The notes beneath the pieces are model-generated. The model made no database searches, was not told the origin of the DNA, and saw nothing but the letters and a program-made list of their open reading frames with translations. Below are positions 23,201 to 34,000 of a stretch of 64,000 nt of DNA, piece after piece. The translations under genes were made by a program, and so were the position numbers. This DNA is from Asterochloris sp. CNOR1. Its lineage: Eukaryota; Chlorophyta; Trebouxiophyceae; Trebouxiales; Trebouxiaceae. The stretch is taken from positions 186,001-250,000 of the forward strand of contig OZ017760.1 in assembly GCA_963969365.1 (NCBI GenBank), in the 5' to 3' direction. Every line of letters begins with the position of its first letter. Position 1 is the first letter of the stretch.

Positions 23201-26200
23201 GCATGATTGCATGTATCACCCCAGACCCAACATCAACGGACGAGACCCTGAACACCCTGCAGTATGCCATGAGGTGGGTGCTACGATACTCGAAATGGAC
23301 TGGGAAGGTCTGCAGCACCATTTCTGACATGTTTTGCACACTGCAGCTTCTGCACTGCTGCTTGATAAGAGCAGAGCCCGTGCTGCAAACTGCTGCTCCT
23401 GCCCTTCTGAGGTTTTGGAGCTCCAGCTCCATTAGCAAGGCACCGCTAAAATGTGGACCCAACCTCTGGAAAGCTGAGGGGCTCCCAAGCTGCGCAGCGA
23501 CATGCCTCCGTAGCGTGCCGTACTGTGACATCTTACATCGACAAGCTTGTCGAGGACAGTCCATCGTCAGCATGGGCCATCAGGCAGCTGGATCACTTCT
23601 GTTCTGGTCTTGCAGGGCCCGGGACATTCACAACAAGCCGACAGTCTCAGCCACAGTCACAGAGGGGGCCACCGTGGCAGTCATGCAGCAGCGCATCCTG
23701 TATCTGTTAGAGCAGTATCAGCTTGGCCAGGAAGGGGCTGCAGGCACAGAAAAGGGTGGCACTGCACACAAGGTGCGACAGCATCCCTGGCGTGCCTTCT
23801 GGCAGGCTGGCTGCGTGCACCTCCTGCAGGAAATTCTGGATCTGGCATTGTCACTTCCTTTAAGCAGCTCATGCCCTGCAACTGATGCATGCACCCAAAC
23901 TGCTTCTGTCAGCCCACTACTTTCGACATCCACTGCAGCTGCTTTGCAGGAGCCCAAGCTGCCACTGCCAGCTCCACAGCCAGCTGGGGAGGCAGCATCA
24001 GACACCGCTGACCAGCAGAGAACGGCTGAGCCAGGTGGACAGGACGACGGGCGTGATGCAGGCATTGAGGGCGCAGATGCAGCAGCTTCTGCGGGCATTG
24101 AGGGTGTAGGATTAGGCTCTGCTGGCTCTGAGGGCCCCGCACAGCAGTTGGCAGCGTCACAGCCAGAAAGCGCCCAGCATGAGGCTGCAGTATCATCAGG
24201 TGGCAGTGGTCTTCCAACGCCTGGTGTACCTCGCCCTGAACTGTCTCAGCCCGCCTACTGCAGAGCAGCACATGCGTGCTGAATGGCGGAGACTTGGATG
24301 AGCTGCTGTTGCAGGGTGCACACCAAGCTTCTTGCCTGTGCCCTTCTGTGTCAAATTTGTGCAGCCGTGCATCTGCCCAGGGCTGTTGGCAGGCTTGCAA
24401 ACAGGTAACTTCACCCATTGAGCACAGAATGCAAAGGTTGATAGCTAGCTTGCAGCTCTGCAGGTGGGCAAGCACGCGGCATCAGTGTCGTTATCTCTGA
24501 TGAGGACCACTCAGCACCATCTAACAGCGAGGACTCAGGCCCTGCAGCTGCCCAGGCGCTCACGGCTGTGGGGAATGCTGTTCTGGCCCAACAGGCCACC
24601 GTGCTGCTGTCCCAGCTGCACGAGGACGCTGTTTGGGATGTGTTGGTGGCCACCAAGGCAAACTTTGCAGAGGCGCTGGCTGCAGTCCAGGTGGGCCGCA
24701 GCACGCCACCATGTTGCACAGGGAAATCTACAAAGGCCTAGCTGCAGTTCCAGGTACGGCCCAGCAGGCCATTGCTGCCAAGGCAAATTCTGCAGAAGCG
24801 CTGGCTGCAGTCCAGGGTGAGGCCCAGCAAGCCATCGTCTCGCCGTCCCAGCAGCATGGATATGCTGTGTGAGACATGATGATGACTGCGATGGCAGTCA
24901 CTGACATGCTGGCTGTAGAGCAACTCAGACTCACTGCTGGGGTCCCATGGGTGTGCGGCAGTATTTTGTGATGCTGTGCCACATGCATATGCTGTGCAGG
25001 TTGTCTTAAGGCAACATTTGCTGAGGCAATGGCTGCGGTCCGGGTGAGGAGCTGCAAGCCACTGTGCTGCTATCCTCACGTGGCTGTGCCGATGTCCAGC
25101 TGCACAGGGGCGCTGTGCAGAACGTGTCAGTAGCCAATGGGGCCAGCCTCTGCAAATTCTCCTTGTCTCTCCACTGCAATATGGGGATGGTCTGTGGAGC
25201 CACTGGTTGACACTGCTGCCAGATCAATAACAGCCATGCTGCACTGTGCAAAACACATGCTTTGTAGCAGCTAAGGGTCGCCCGCAAAACGTGACTGTGC
25301 AAAGGCAGCTAGCCGGCTGCTCTCAGGTGGCCGCCCTGCAGGCTGTGCTACACTGCAGGGGTGCATCAGCTCAGCAGCTGCAGGCCACTACCCAGCGACA
25401 ACGGCAGACTCTGCACAGCCCTGCCCTGCAGATTGAGCTGCACTGCGTGGAGGATGCGATTCAGGAGCTGCAGATGGCTCGCAGCCGGGACTCTGCAGAG
25501 GCGGCAGCCCAGCTGCAGGCGACCCAGGAAGCAGCCCTGCAGCGCCTGCAGGCAGCCTCCCTGCGCAGCAGCTCTGTCCTGCAGCGAGCCGTGTCCATGC
25601 AGCAGCAGCGGCCGCAGGTGCAGGTACAGCTGCATTTCAGTGCTTGGACTGCGCTGCTGTCGCATGGGGTGCATGCATTCTTGTAGCGCATGGCACCCAT
25701 GCGGCAGCAGCAGCAGCCCGCCAGTGCAGGCGAGTGCATTGGTGTGGCGGGGGCTGCATCGCTGTCCATGGGAGTGCATAACGCAGCGAAAGCTCATGTT
25801 TCAGCACAAGGCCTCCAGGCAGCAGCAGCTGGTGCAGCTGCAAGCGAGTGCAAGGTCATCCTGGGGCTGCGCCACTCTCTGTCAGAGTGCATGTAGGGCA
25901 GCAGCTCTGTTCTGCATTGTGTGGCATTTGCGCAGAACCAACCTGAAATCGGCTTTGCATGCATGCAGGTGCAAGGGGACGACAGCAGTGGGGCAGCTTT
26001 GCAGCGGATGCAGCAGGCCCTGCAGGAGATGCAGCGCAGCGGGGTTCTCACCACCACAGTCGTGAGCCACCTTCAGCATGTCATGTCTGGTGAGGCTCAC
26101 AGGCTCTCAGGGTGCTACAAACCCTCTCCGTTGCCAAATTAAATCTACCCTGCAGAAGGGAGACATATAGGCCGCTGGCATCTGTGTGCCTTGCACTTGT

Positions 26201-29200
26201 TCAGGCAGTGCTGTTGGCGCTTTTGGCGCGTTGCTCAACTGGTACCCCACCTACATGCAAACCTTGTTTCAATCATCTGCTGTACTGTGCAATGGGTAAT
26301 TCTGCCCTGAGGTCTGAAGGGTCCCCTCCAGGTCTCTCCCAAAGGAACATAAAGCCAGAAACATGGATTGCTGCCCTTGTTTGCACTCTGCAGCTGCAGG
26401 CTGCTCTGTGACACCCATTTGCAACTGCTTGCACATGGGATGCTGCATCATATATGCGGCTGGAGCAAGCTGCAGTTGATCATGTTACGTAGGCACCCCA
26501 CATCTGCAGCCTACAGAGGAGTATGCGTGCCAGATGCAGGGTCGCATACAAACCTTACACCTGCAAGAGTCTGCAGCAGATGCAGACAGATTTGTCCAGA
26601 CTTGACACCTGGCTGCTGCTGCTTGCAGAAGAAGGCCAGGAGGAAGACTGTGCCTGGAGCGAGCAACAGATGCAAGCGCACCTGGCAGAGCAGACGGCAC
26701 AGCTGCAGGACCGGCAGCGCTCCTCCCTGGCAGCCCACCCACTGTCCGACTGGGGCAGCGACTTTGGCAGCATGACCTTCAGCCGGACCTCGTCTCTGGA
26801 CTCCAGCGAGGGCAGCGATGGGGCAGGCAGCCCCGGCAATGCAGAGGCTGCGAGCAGCAGCGGGCACAGCCGTGTGTTTGCAATTGATTGGGCAGGCAGC
26901 CGGGGCGATGCAGAGGCGGTGCGCAGCGGCTGGCACAGCCATAGAAGAGGTGGCAATCGCGCCCCAGGTGACGGTGCCAGCCAGACAGCCACAGCTGACA
27001 GTGATGGGCTGAGTGCGTCCAGTAGCTCCCCGGGGGCGGGGCTTGGGACGTCTGATGGCGACAGCTGGAGCCCAGCCAGCCCGCCGGCCAGGGCGTGGGG
27101 GCCGATGCAGGTGTGTCGCCGACAGCCTACAAGCATGGGCGCTGCAGCTCAGGTCTGGCGACAGGGCTGTGGTGGCTGCATGGTGGTGGCTGCATGTACG
27201 GCAGCAAGCAGCTGCTGCAAGGTTGTGTAGGATCAAAGTGGGGTGTCTGCTGAATCAGGGTTGCCTGGTCTCATGGTCAGGTGGCTGCACTCAACAATCC
27301 CATAGCTGTTGCAAGGCACACCGTCCTTGCCCATCACGTGTTGCTCCCAGGCAGCTGGCATTGCGCAGCGCCTGACCCCTGGCAGTGCCCCTCTAGGTCT
27401 GCAGCGTCTCAGCAGTGGCAGCAGGGCAGCAACAGAAAATGAGTCTGAAAAGTCCTGTGGTCGTGTGCAGGGATCATGTGATGGCAGCCAGGCAGCACCT
27501 GAACGCTGTCCTGGGGCCGCGTGCAGGGATCATGTGATAGCAGCTGGACAGCACCTGAGAGCTGTCCTGCGGCTGCGTGCAGGGATGACGTGATGGCAGC
27601 GGGGCAGCACCTGAAAGCTGTCCTGTGGCTGCGTGCAGGGATCACACGGGGTGGCCCTGCCTGCGGGCTTTGCGGCAGCGGTGGAGGGGGGCCGCCACCT
27701 GCGGTGGGGGGAGCCACATGCTGCAGAGGAGTACCCAGACCCTGAGAGCCCCCGCCCACAGCGCCCGGTGAGTGGCTGACAGGCTTGGCTCCCTGCTCTG
27801 AAGCAGGTAGCCCCTGCTCAAAAGCAGACCCCCACTAGGTAGCAAAGACCAAGAACAAACAATGAAATACGCAGAGTACCGTTGTTTCTCGTCCCTGTAC
27901 TTGTATTGCGCAGCAGTTCCAATTGTCGAAGTGTTTTGGAACACAGACACTTGGGTCAGCTGGTAGCTGCTTTGGAGTAGTTGGACGCTGCCATGGGCAC
28001 ATTCAGGTGTGCAGCGACCACTGAGTGCCAGGCAGGGTTGAGCCCCTGACGCTGCAGTGAGCGCATCCAGGTGTGTGGCTCTCAGTGAGGTGCCAGGCAG
28101 GGTTGAGCCCCTGACGCTGCAGTGAGCGCATCCAGGTGTGTGGCTCTCAGTGAGGTGCCAGGCAGGGTGGAGCCCCTTGCGCTGCGGTGAGCGCATCCAG
28201 GTGTGTAGCTCCCAGTGAGGTGCCAGGCATGGTGGAGCCCCTCATGCTGCGGTGAGCGCATTCAGGTGTGCAGCGACTGGTGAGTGGCCAGCAGCTTGAG
28301 GCCCTGACGCTGCTGTAAGCGAAATCAGGTGTACAGCTTTTGGTGAGTGTCAGGCATCCATGAGCCCCTGACGCTGCAGTGAGCGCATTCAGGTGTGTAG
28401 CTCCCAGTGAGTGGCAGGCAGGGTTGAGTCCCTGACCCTGTAGTAAGCGCATTCAGGTGTGCTGCTTGCTGCTGAAGTCTGACCTGGCTGCTGGCTGAGG
28501 AAAGCCTTGAATGGAGCATCTCCTGTGTTTGCTTGCAAGCCTAACTCCAGTACTGCATGCAGGCTGCCTGGCCGCCAGGCAAGTAGCCAACAACCAGCAG
28601 CAGCTTGCCTTGCATGGGCACCTGATTCCATCCCTTCTGCTCACAGGCGGCGGCCCGCCGGGGGCCTCGGGGCGGGGGAGCAGCCTCCCGCAAAGTCCTC
28701 ACCTCCTGCCATTGCTCATGAGCCCACCGCTGTCTGTCCATCTGCAGGCTGCCTTTCTGCCAGCTGAGGACCCTGCAAGGTTGCAGCCAGCACCCGGCAG
28801 CAGCCTCCCCCGCCTGCCGCTGGACCGCCTCGTGCGCACTGGACGGGACGGAGCTGCTCCCCACAGCCCACTGGACATGTCAGCCATCCGCTCGGGGCAT
28901 GCGGAGCTGCCGGCCAGCCAGCGCTCCCACCGTGCCACCCCCATGGTGCTGACAGGTGGGCGCAGCTGCGGAATTTTGCTTACTCACGGATGCGCCAAAG
29001 GCAGGCATGCTGCCTGCACCATGCAGGGCTGCTCAGAGCTGCTTCAGCGCAGGCTGTGCTGCACCAGCTTGAGTGCCCCAGAGGTGGACCACGGTCAGCT
29101 GGTGAGAGGAGCTCGCAGGTGTGTTGCTGAACATGCCGAAAGGTTCGCAGTGGCTGCAAGCAGGCTGCATTGTGGGAGGCTGGTGCACACCTTGTCATCC

Positions 29201-30003
29201 CTGCTGGCCGGCCAGTCAATGGCACTTGCAAGATGCCACCCACGCCATGCTGGGGGACAGGAGGGCATACTGCAGCATGCCTGCTGTCTGGGGATCACAT
29301 GGCACACCCCAGCTGGCTGCAGCATCTCAATGGAGTTCACACCCTCAGGCAGCCTCTGCATAGCTGCGATCGCCAGCATGCTGCCTGGTAAACACATGTG
29401 GAGCTGCTGGTCAGGCAGCGCCCTCGTAGTGCCACCCACATGGCGCTCATAGGTGAGCAGAGTGCATCAGAGGCGCTCGGTGCTGAGCATAGCATGGCCA
29501 AGCCGCCTGCATCTCTGCAACAGCCCACATTGCCAGGTGAGCAGCAGGCAATGATGCTGCAGGGGTGTCCTTTAGTAGCTGTGAGGTCATACGGCATCAG
29601 AACCTATCGTACAGGGTGGCTGCAAGTGACCTGTGGGGATCCAGCGCCCTTTGTGCTGTGCGTCTGCAGTCTTGCCCCAGCTGTGTCCCTGCGACTGCAG
29701 GAAGATGTACTCTTGTGTCGAGGCGCAATGTACACTTCCCCTATTGCAGGGCCCAACACGCCAGAGCTCGGCAGCTTGACCCGCCGAGCTCTGGACACGG
29801 GCACCACCGCAGAAGCGGCACCAGCTCAGGTTGCTGAGGCAGCAGAGGGGGCTGCTGGCCTGCCGCTGGCTGACCAGGCTGTTAGGTCCCAGACAGCCAC
29901 CAGCGGAAAGTTGCCTGAACACCCGCAGCAGAAAAGGCGCGGCGTGCTCAGGAGACTGCTGCGTCGGGCGAGCAGTTCATTTAGCACCAAGATACAGCAG
30001 TAG
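17254..30003 (+). CDS. Kinesin-4 family motor (KIF4-like chromokinesin)
   Basis: Motor exons: ~18244-18377, 18695-18837, 19464-19595, 20062-20147, 20852-20961, 21445-21554, 21908-22005, 22430-22513, 22794-22919, 23173-23273, 23616-23772, all in phase. Landmarks: VKVVVRIRPP across a splice, P-loop [31 protein letters not shown], switch [12 protein letters not shown], switch [25 protein letters not shown], and neck [11 protein letters not shown], which is typical of kinesin-4. Supported tail segments: 23950-~24189, 24264-24315, 24464-24690, 25327-25623, 25969-26089, ~26511-27110, 27351-~27470, 27639-27767, 28748-28955, 29750-30003. The tail is coiled coil ([17 protein letters not shown]), then Ser/Pro-rich, ending with a basic patch ([12 protein letters not shown]). 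Kinesin-4 motors act on chromosome arms, the spindle midzone or microtubule length control. The 5' part is less sure: ATG at 17254 ([13 protein letters not shown]) splices in phase to 17593-17736, implying an N-terminal extension before the motor. Confidence 0.85.
17968..18182 (+). repeat. Duplicated segment upstream of the kinesin-4 motor exons
   Basis: CTCAAGTATGGGCTTG occurs at about 17979 and again at about 18157, each preceded by a CTGCAG. This is a direct duplication with roughly 178 bp spacing, of the same style as those in the introns. Confidence 0.6.
20671..20730 (+). repeat. Decayed copy of kinesin-4 exon 20852-20961 start
   Basis: Acceptor and first coding bases (TGCTGCAGG, then GGGCAGGTGTGCGACTGCAT) mirror the real exon start at 20846-20900, about 170 bp downstream. 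Indels in the copy destroy the TCTFLEIY frame. Confidence 0.65.
21225..21270 (+). repeat. Decayed copy of kinesin-4 exon 20852-20961 end
   Basis: The segment encoding [11 protein letters not shown] is echoed here (GGCAGCGCAGTCCAGTGACA, then GCAAGACTGG), about 300 bp after the original. Confidence 0.6.
21490..21615 (+). repeat. Near-identical direct duplication across a kinesin-4 exon/intron boundary
   Basis: Positions ~21508-21556 and ~21566-21614 are almost the same: AGCATGATGGCTGCTTTCCT, then CAGGGCAGTGC, then CGCTC, then GTGGGTG. The first copy is the coding end of exon 21445-21554 ([14 protein letters not shown]). The second lies in the intron but keeps a better acceptor (TTTCCTGCAG) and a donor-like GTGGGTG, so alternative use is conceivable. 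Confidence 0.85.
24757..25052 (+). repeat. Two further copies of kinesin-4 exon 24464-24690 end
   Basis: The exon end encodes [12 protein letters not shown] before GTGGGC. The intron repeats it at ~24779-24824 ([12 protein letters not shown], followed by GTGAGG one base later) and at ~25009-25048 ([12 protein letters not shown], then GTGAGG). Divergence increases with distance. Confidence 0.85.
26818..26945 (+). repeat. 66-bp coding duplication in the kinesin-4 tail
   Basis: Two tandem units with shared GGGCAGGCAGCC...GATGCAGAGGC and GGCACAGCC segments, in the frame reading [17 protein letters not shown] and [17 protein letters not shown]. Part of a low-complexity Ser/Gly/Ala tail. Confidence 0.7.
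27464..27650 (+). repeat. ~59-bp tandem array leading into kinesin-4 exon 27639-27767
   Basis: Four units begin at about 27465, 27519, 27578 and 27635 with GTGCAGGGAT(C/G)A and include CAGCACCTGA and GCTGTCCTG. The last unit start is the actual acceptor plus first exon bases, so the array is a run of copies of a 3' splice site. Units differ by only a few bases, hence recent. Confidence 0.85.
27995..28470 (+). repeat. 64-65-bp minisatellite in a kinesin-4 intron
   Basis: Seven to eight tandem units. The marker GCGCAT (or GCGAAA) is at 28061, 28126, 28191, 28256, 28319, 28383 and 28447, giving spacings of 65, 65, 65, 63, 64 and 64. Each unit holds CCAGGTGTG, CAGTGAGGTG, CCAGGCAGGGT and CCCTGACGCTG. 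The first three units are almost identical. It lies between exons 27639-27767 and 28748-28955. Confidence 0.92.
29410..29457 (+). repeat. Copy of kinesin-4 exon 28748-28955 end with donor
   Basis: The bases encoding [12 protein letters not shown] plus GTGGGC at 28919-28961 recur 500 bp downstream as CAGCGCCCTCGTAGTGCCAC, then CCACATGGCGCTCATAG and GTGAGC. The copy has a better donor than the original. Direct joining of 28955 to 29750 keeps frame, so the copy is treated as intronic. Confidence 0.7.
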
Positions 30004-30990
30004 AGACTGCAGTCGGCCTGCCGATACAGACAACCCACTGCCACCTTTTGGGCTCTATGCAGGAAATCATATTCAGGCCCAATTAGCACTTCCACATCGC
30101 CGTGCCCACCCTTCAACCACCCTAGAATCCATTAATATCAATTGACAACATGCAGTTGTCGTAGTATTGCATGAACTGACTGAAACTCACAACATGGCCA
30201 GCTCAGCATGTGGCTAGCATAAGGCTCTGGTTGGGCATGATGCATGTCAAGCGCAGGCCAATGCTTCAACCACGCTTGACTGCAATTCTCTGACCCTTTG
30301 CATGCAGGTCCTAGTGCTCTGAGTGATATGCATATGCAGCTGGCCAAGGGGCAGGTTGTGTGTACACCACCATGTGGCAGCTGTGACCCAAACTCATGTC
30401 TGACTGCTAGCAGCTGATGGTGCTGTGCCCAACTGCAGCATCTCCAGGTCTCATCAAGCAGCCGGCAGAGCCTCATTGGAGGGTGTCAATTGAGTAGCTT
30501 TGAAAGGTACAGATTGCAGGAACCTTGAGAAGATCAGCCATGTCTCAGGGTCAACCCAAAGCCTGTAGGTCATGTTCCTGGGGGTGCTGAGAGGTCTGCA
30601 TGCCACATCTTGGGCTACAGCACCGTGGGCTCACGACATGGTGCAGACACCTGCTGACCTGGAAGTCAGGTGCTGAGCATGATCACTTTTGCCAATGTGG
30701 TGAGGCTCAGTCCCCAGATATGTGTTGGCAAGGCGCATCCTTGACGCTCGTTTGCTGCCCTGGGCTGGCTGGTGCTGCTTCATTCAGACAGCCTGCCCCA
30801 AGAGAACATGAGAAGCTCATAAAAACATGTATCAAACAGTGTCCGTGACTACAGGCATCATGACTGGCTCCTGCTGTGCAGCAGGCCTTTGAGTGTGACA
30901 CTATATTGCGGGGTGTATGGCTTAGTTGAGAGGTGCCAGACATTGCGCAAGGGGCTTGCTCTGTCAGCTGACAGCCAGCTGACAGCCCTG
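30004..30990. other. Intergenic region, convergent 3' ends
   Basis: About 1 kb between the kinesin-4 stop and the 3' side of the minus-strand kinase-like gene. Only short unconvincing ORFs on either strand; nothing else recognised apart from the hairpin at 30957-31005. Confidence 0.5.
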
Positions 30991-31005
30991 TCAGCTAACA
31001 GAGCA
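30957..31005. repeat. 18-bp inverted repeat (hairpin potential)
   Basis: TGCTCTGTCAGCTGACAG at 30957-30974 pairs with 30988-31005, one mismatch, loop of 13. The left arm contains the perfect 14-base palindrome CTGTCAGCTGACAG, and the loop carries another CAGCTGACAG. Role unknown; it may lie in the 3' end of the kinase-like gene. Confidence 0.7.
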
Positions 31006-34000
31006 ACCCCTTTGCGGCTCAGTGCTTACTTGCACTGGTGCATTCACCTGAGTAATGGAGAGTTCACACAGGCGCAACCAAAACTCAGCTGGGATGCAGA
31101 AGTGGTCCTTGTAGAAGTCGGCCGCTTGCAAAAGATTGACAGCCGCCTCCAAATGCTCAGGTGGGGAGACGCTGAAGCCTGTGCAGTCAACTGACGCACT
31201 GAGCTTCTCATCATGGACAGGTCATGCTTCTTGAGGATCAGTGCATGGGGAGTGGCGCCCTCAGGCCATTTGATAGTGCTATCCATGGCACTTGGGTACC
31301 TCACTTTGCCTTCCACGCCGGCCCAACCTAGATCCAGTATGCGAAGCGCCCAGGCGCCAGTCGTTGGGTATTGCCTGCATGCACAAGGGCATGAGGCCTC
31401 ACACAGACCACACAGCAGCTGCTGCAGCAGAGAGGCCCCCAGTGCCTCAACCTGGGTCTGCACATCGCGGCAACACACCCAAGACCAAGACAACAGCAGA
31501 TGCAGGGACTGCGCGGGGGCACCCCACATACCCTGGAGTATGGCCTGAGAGCTGGTGGGCAAGGCACTGACAGTGGGCAGCTTTGTGGTGTGCATGATGG
31601 GCATGGGGCAGAGCTGAGCCTTGCCTGGTAGCCAGGGCCAGAGGCTCCATCCTCCTGGTTGAAGTACCCACAGCTGCCAGCCAGAATGTTACCAGAGGCT
31701 CCCTCACCCTGGTAGGCAGTGCTTGCATGCCAAGGGCAAAAAACTGCCAGACACAATTGGTGGCACAGGCATGCAGGTCAAGCCCAAAGCTCTGTACCTG
31801 ACCATGACGTTGGGAGCGCGCAGATCCCCGTGCACACACACTGCCTCACCAGCCCCCAGATGGCAGGGCTGATGCAGCTGGAGCAGCGCATCCTCAGCCA
31901 GAGCCCCAAGCTCTGCATCAACGCTGGTGACCTGCAGCCAGTGCAACTGGTGCATGGGCTGTGTGCAGCACACAGAGGCGGGCAAGGTCTAGCTATAAGC
32001 ACCCTGCACATGGGAACGCATGAAGTGATGAGGCATGGCTACAACTTCAAGGACAAGCGTGCAATGCCTCTGGCACCAGCCATTTGTTTGCAAGTGTGAG
32101 CTGGTGATTGCTCTTGACTCGCACCTTCTGCAGTGTTTGCCACCCGTGGCTTGGGCTAGGTAGTCCATGAAGACAAGGCTCCAGCCGCCAGGTACATAGG
32201 TGACTTCCTCCCCATCAGGCGGCGTCCTGAGCTCTGGCAGGAGACCACGCGCAGCCCAGCAATGATGTACTTTGCGGGGGTAAGGGTGTCATGCAAACTT
32301 GGCCACACACTGCTTGCCATCCAGAGCGACGCAGTGAACCTCGTGGTGGCTCTTCAGGCGCTGGGCACTGTACAACACCAGCATCAGTTGCGAGATTGGC
32401 CTGGCACTGCAGGCAGGCTGCAGCTGAAAGGCAGCACAGCCTCATGCTCAGCAGACGGGACCACCAGAGCCAACCTCACCTGCATGAAATGCTCAGGCAG
32501 CCCCGGTCTCCACAAAAAATGCTTTGCAGGCAGGCTTGATGTGCAATTATTGTGCAAGCGTACTTGTGGCCTCGACAGAAGATGGCCTGGTGCAGCATCA
32601 CACCTCATGCCCCAGAGCGCTTGCGGGATGCCGTACTGCAGCTCCGCGCTTGTTGGCGTGAGGCCCTCACCAGCAAGATGCTTGGTATGCTCCTGCTGCA
32701 GCAGCAAGGTGACCTCCGCTGTTGCCTTCAGCAGACGCACCAGGCTTGCCAAAGTTGCAGACGAGACTTGAGCCATGTCCAGCAACGGCATCAGAGGCGT
32801 CAGTGGCTCACAGCACACCTCGCCAGCCCGCCACAGGGCAGACCACCTGCAGGAAAGCTGGCCACGATCATGCGTACAGCAGCAGTGATCTGCTTGTAGT
32901 CTGTGGGCGAGCATCAAGCCAAGATCAGCAAACATCATACGGCTTCTGAGCCTGCTGATTTTATGAGTGTCAAAGGCACAATTTGGCGTGGAGGGCTGCA
33001 CATGCCATGTGGGCATGATGATGCGCATCGTCTCCGCTTGCCTCATGCATACGTCCTGCACCTCCACACCTATCGCAGCCATGTTGCTGACTGTCACCAT
33101 ATCCTGGGCAGCTTTGCCCTCAATCAGAGTGGAGCAGTTTCAGAAGTTTGGATAGTAGCTGTCGTCTTCGTCTTCCAAGTGTCCTTCTGCATGTAGTGAT
33201 GAACAGTCCGTGAGCTCTCCCATACATCTTGACGTTCGGCAACCTGGCAGCTAGCCTGCCCTTCTGGCCGCAAGTCATTGACATTGGCAGTATGATGACG
33301 AGCATGTGCCAAACCGAGTCAACCCAGGTGCAGTACCTTGGTTCAGGTTCAGCTAAGCCTCTGTGCTGACCCGTGCTGCATGGGCATTAGGGCCAGTATT
33401 TCTTGGACTGCAGGACTCACCCTTCATTACAAGAGCCAAGGCCACAGGTCGCATAGTCTTGGGGTCCTGGATGACGACTGCCCCATCTGACTCCCAGTCC
33501 TTGTCCTGAAGCAGGGGCCTGCTCTCAGCTGCTGCACTGGAGCAGCCCCCACCGCCCCCAGAGCTGCTGGACGGTGTGACGCAAAATTACCGGTCATGGC
33601 AGCACGAAAGGCCAGCGTTGATGGTGGTGGCAAAAGCAAGGTCTGACAGACCCCTTGCCTGCTTGTCTGAAGCAAGTGTCAGGCTGCATCTGCAGCACCG
33701 GCCCTGTGCAGCACTCTGCTTGCGCAAAGTGCTCACCAGTGTGCTTGGACAGCTGCACAGCTTGCCAAGGTTGTGAGCACACCAGCATGTTCAGCTGGAC
33801 AGCCAACCCACCATGACTGCCTGGGCCAGACCAAGGGAGACCGGTTTCCCAGCCAGCTTCACCAGGTACTCCTGAAGCAGGGCTAGAAAGGTGGACATCC
33901 ACAAATCTGGGATTCCATGTGCGTTGCCTGTCTCTCTCAGTCGCTTTCTGGTCATGGTAGCAAGCTCTGCAGCACGTGACAGCAACTTGCTGGGCTGCTC

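Noticed and set aside
23885-24109. Alternative kinesin-4 frame ([19 protein letters not shown]) instead of the [10 protein letters not shown] frame
   Set aside because: It looks helical, but the upstream exon ends in phase 0, which fits only the EPKLP frame, and the following exon 24264-24315 also needs phase 0. Not fully excluded.
27995-28470. Regular repeats suggesting a CRISPR array
   Set aside because: Units are contiguous 64-65-bp tandem copies with no distinct repeat/spacer alternation, inside an intron of a eukaryotic gene.
29398-29748. Open frame upstream of the last kinesin-4 exon as coding
   Set aside because: The final exon joins 28955 directly in phase, and the beginning of the open stretch is a copy of the previous exon end, so it is taken as intron.
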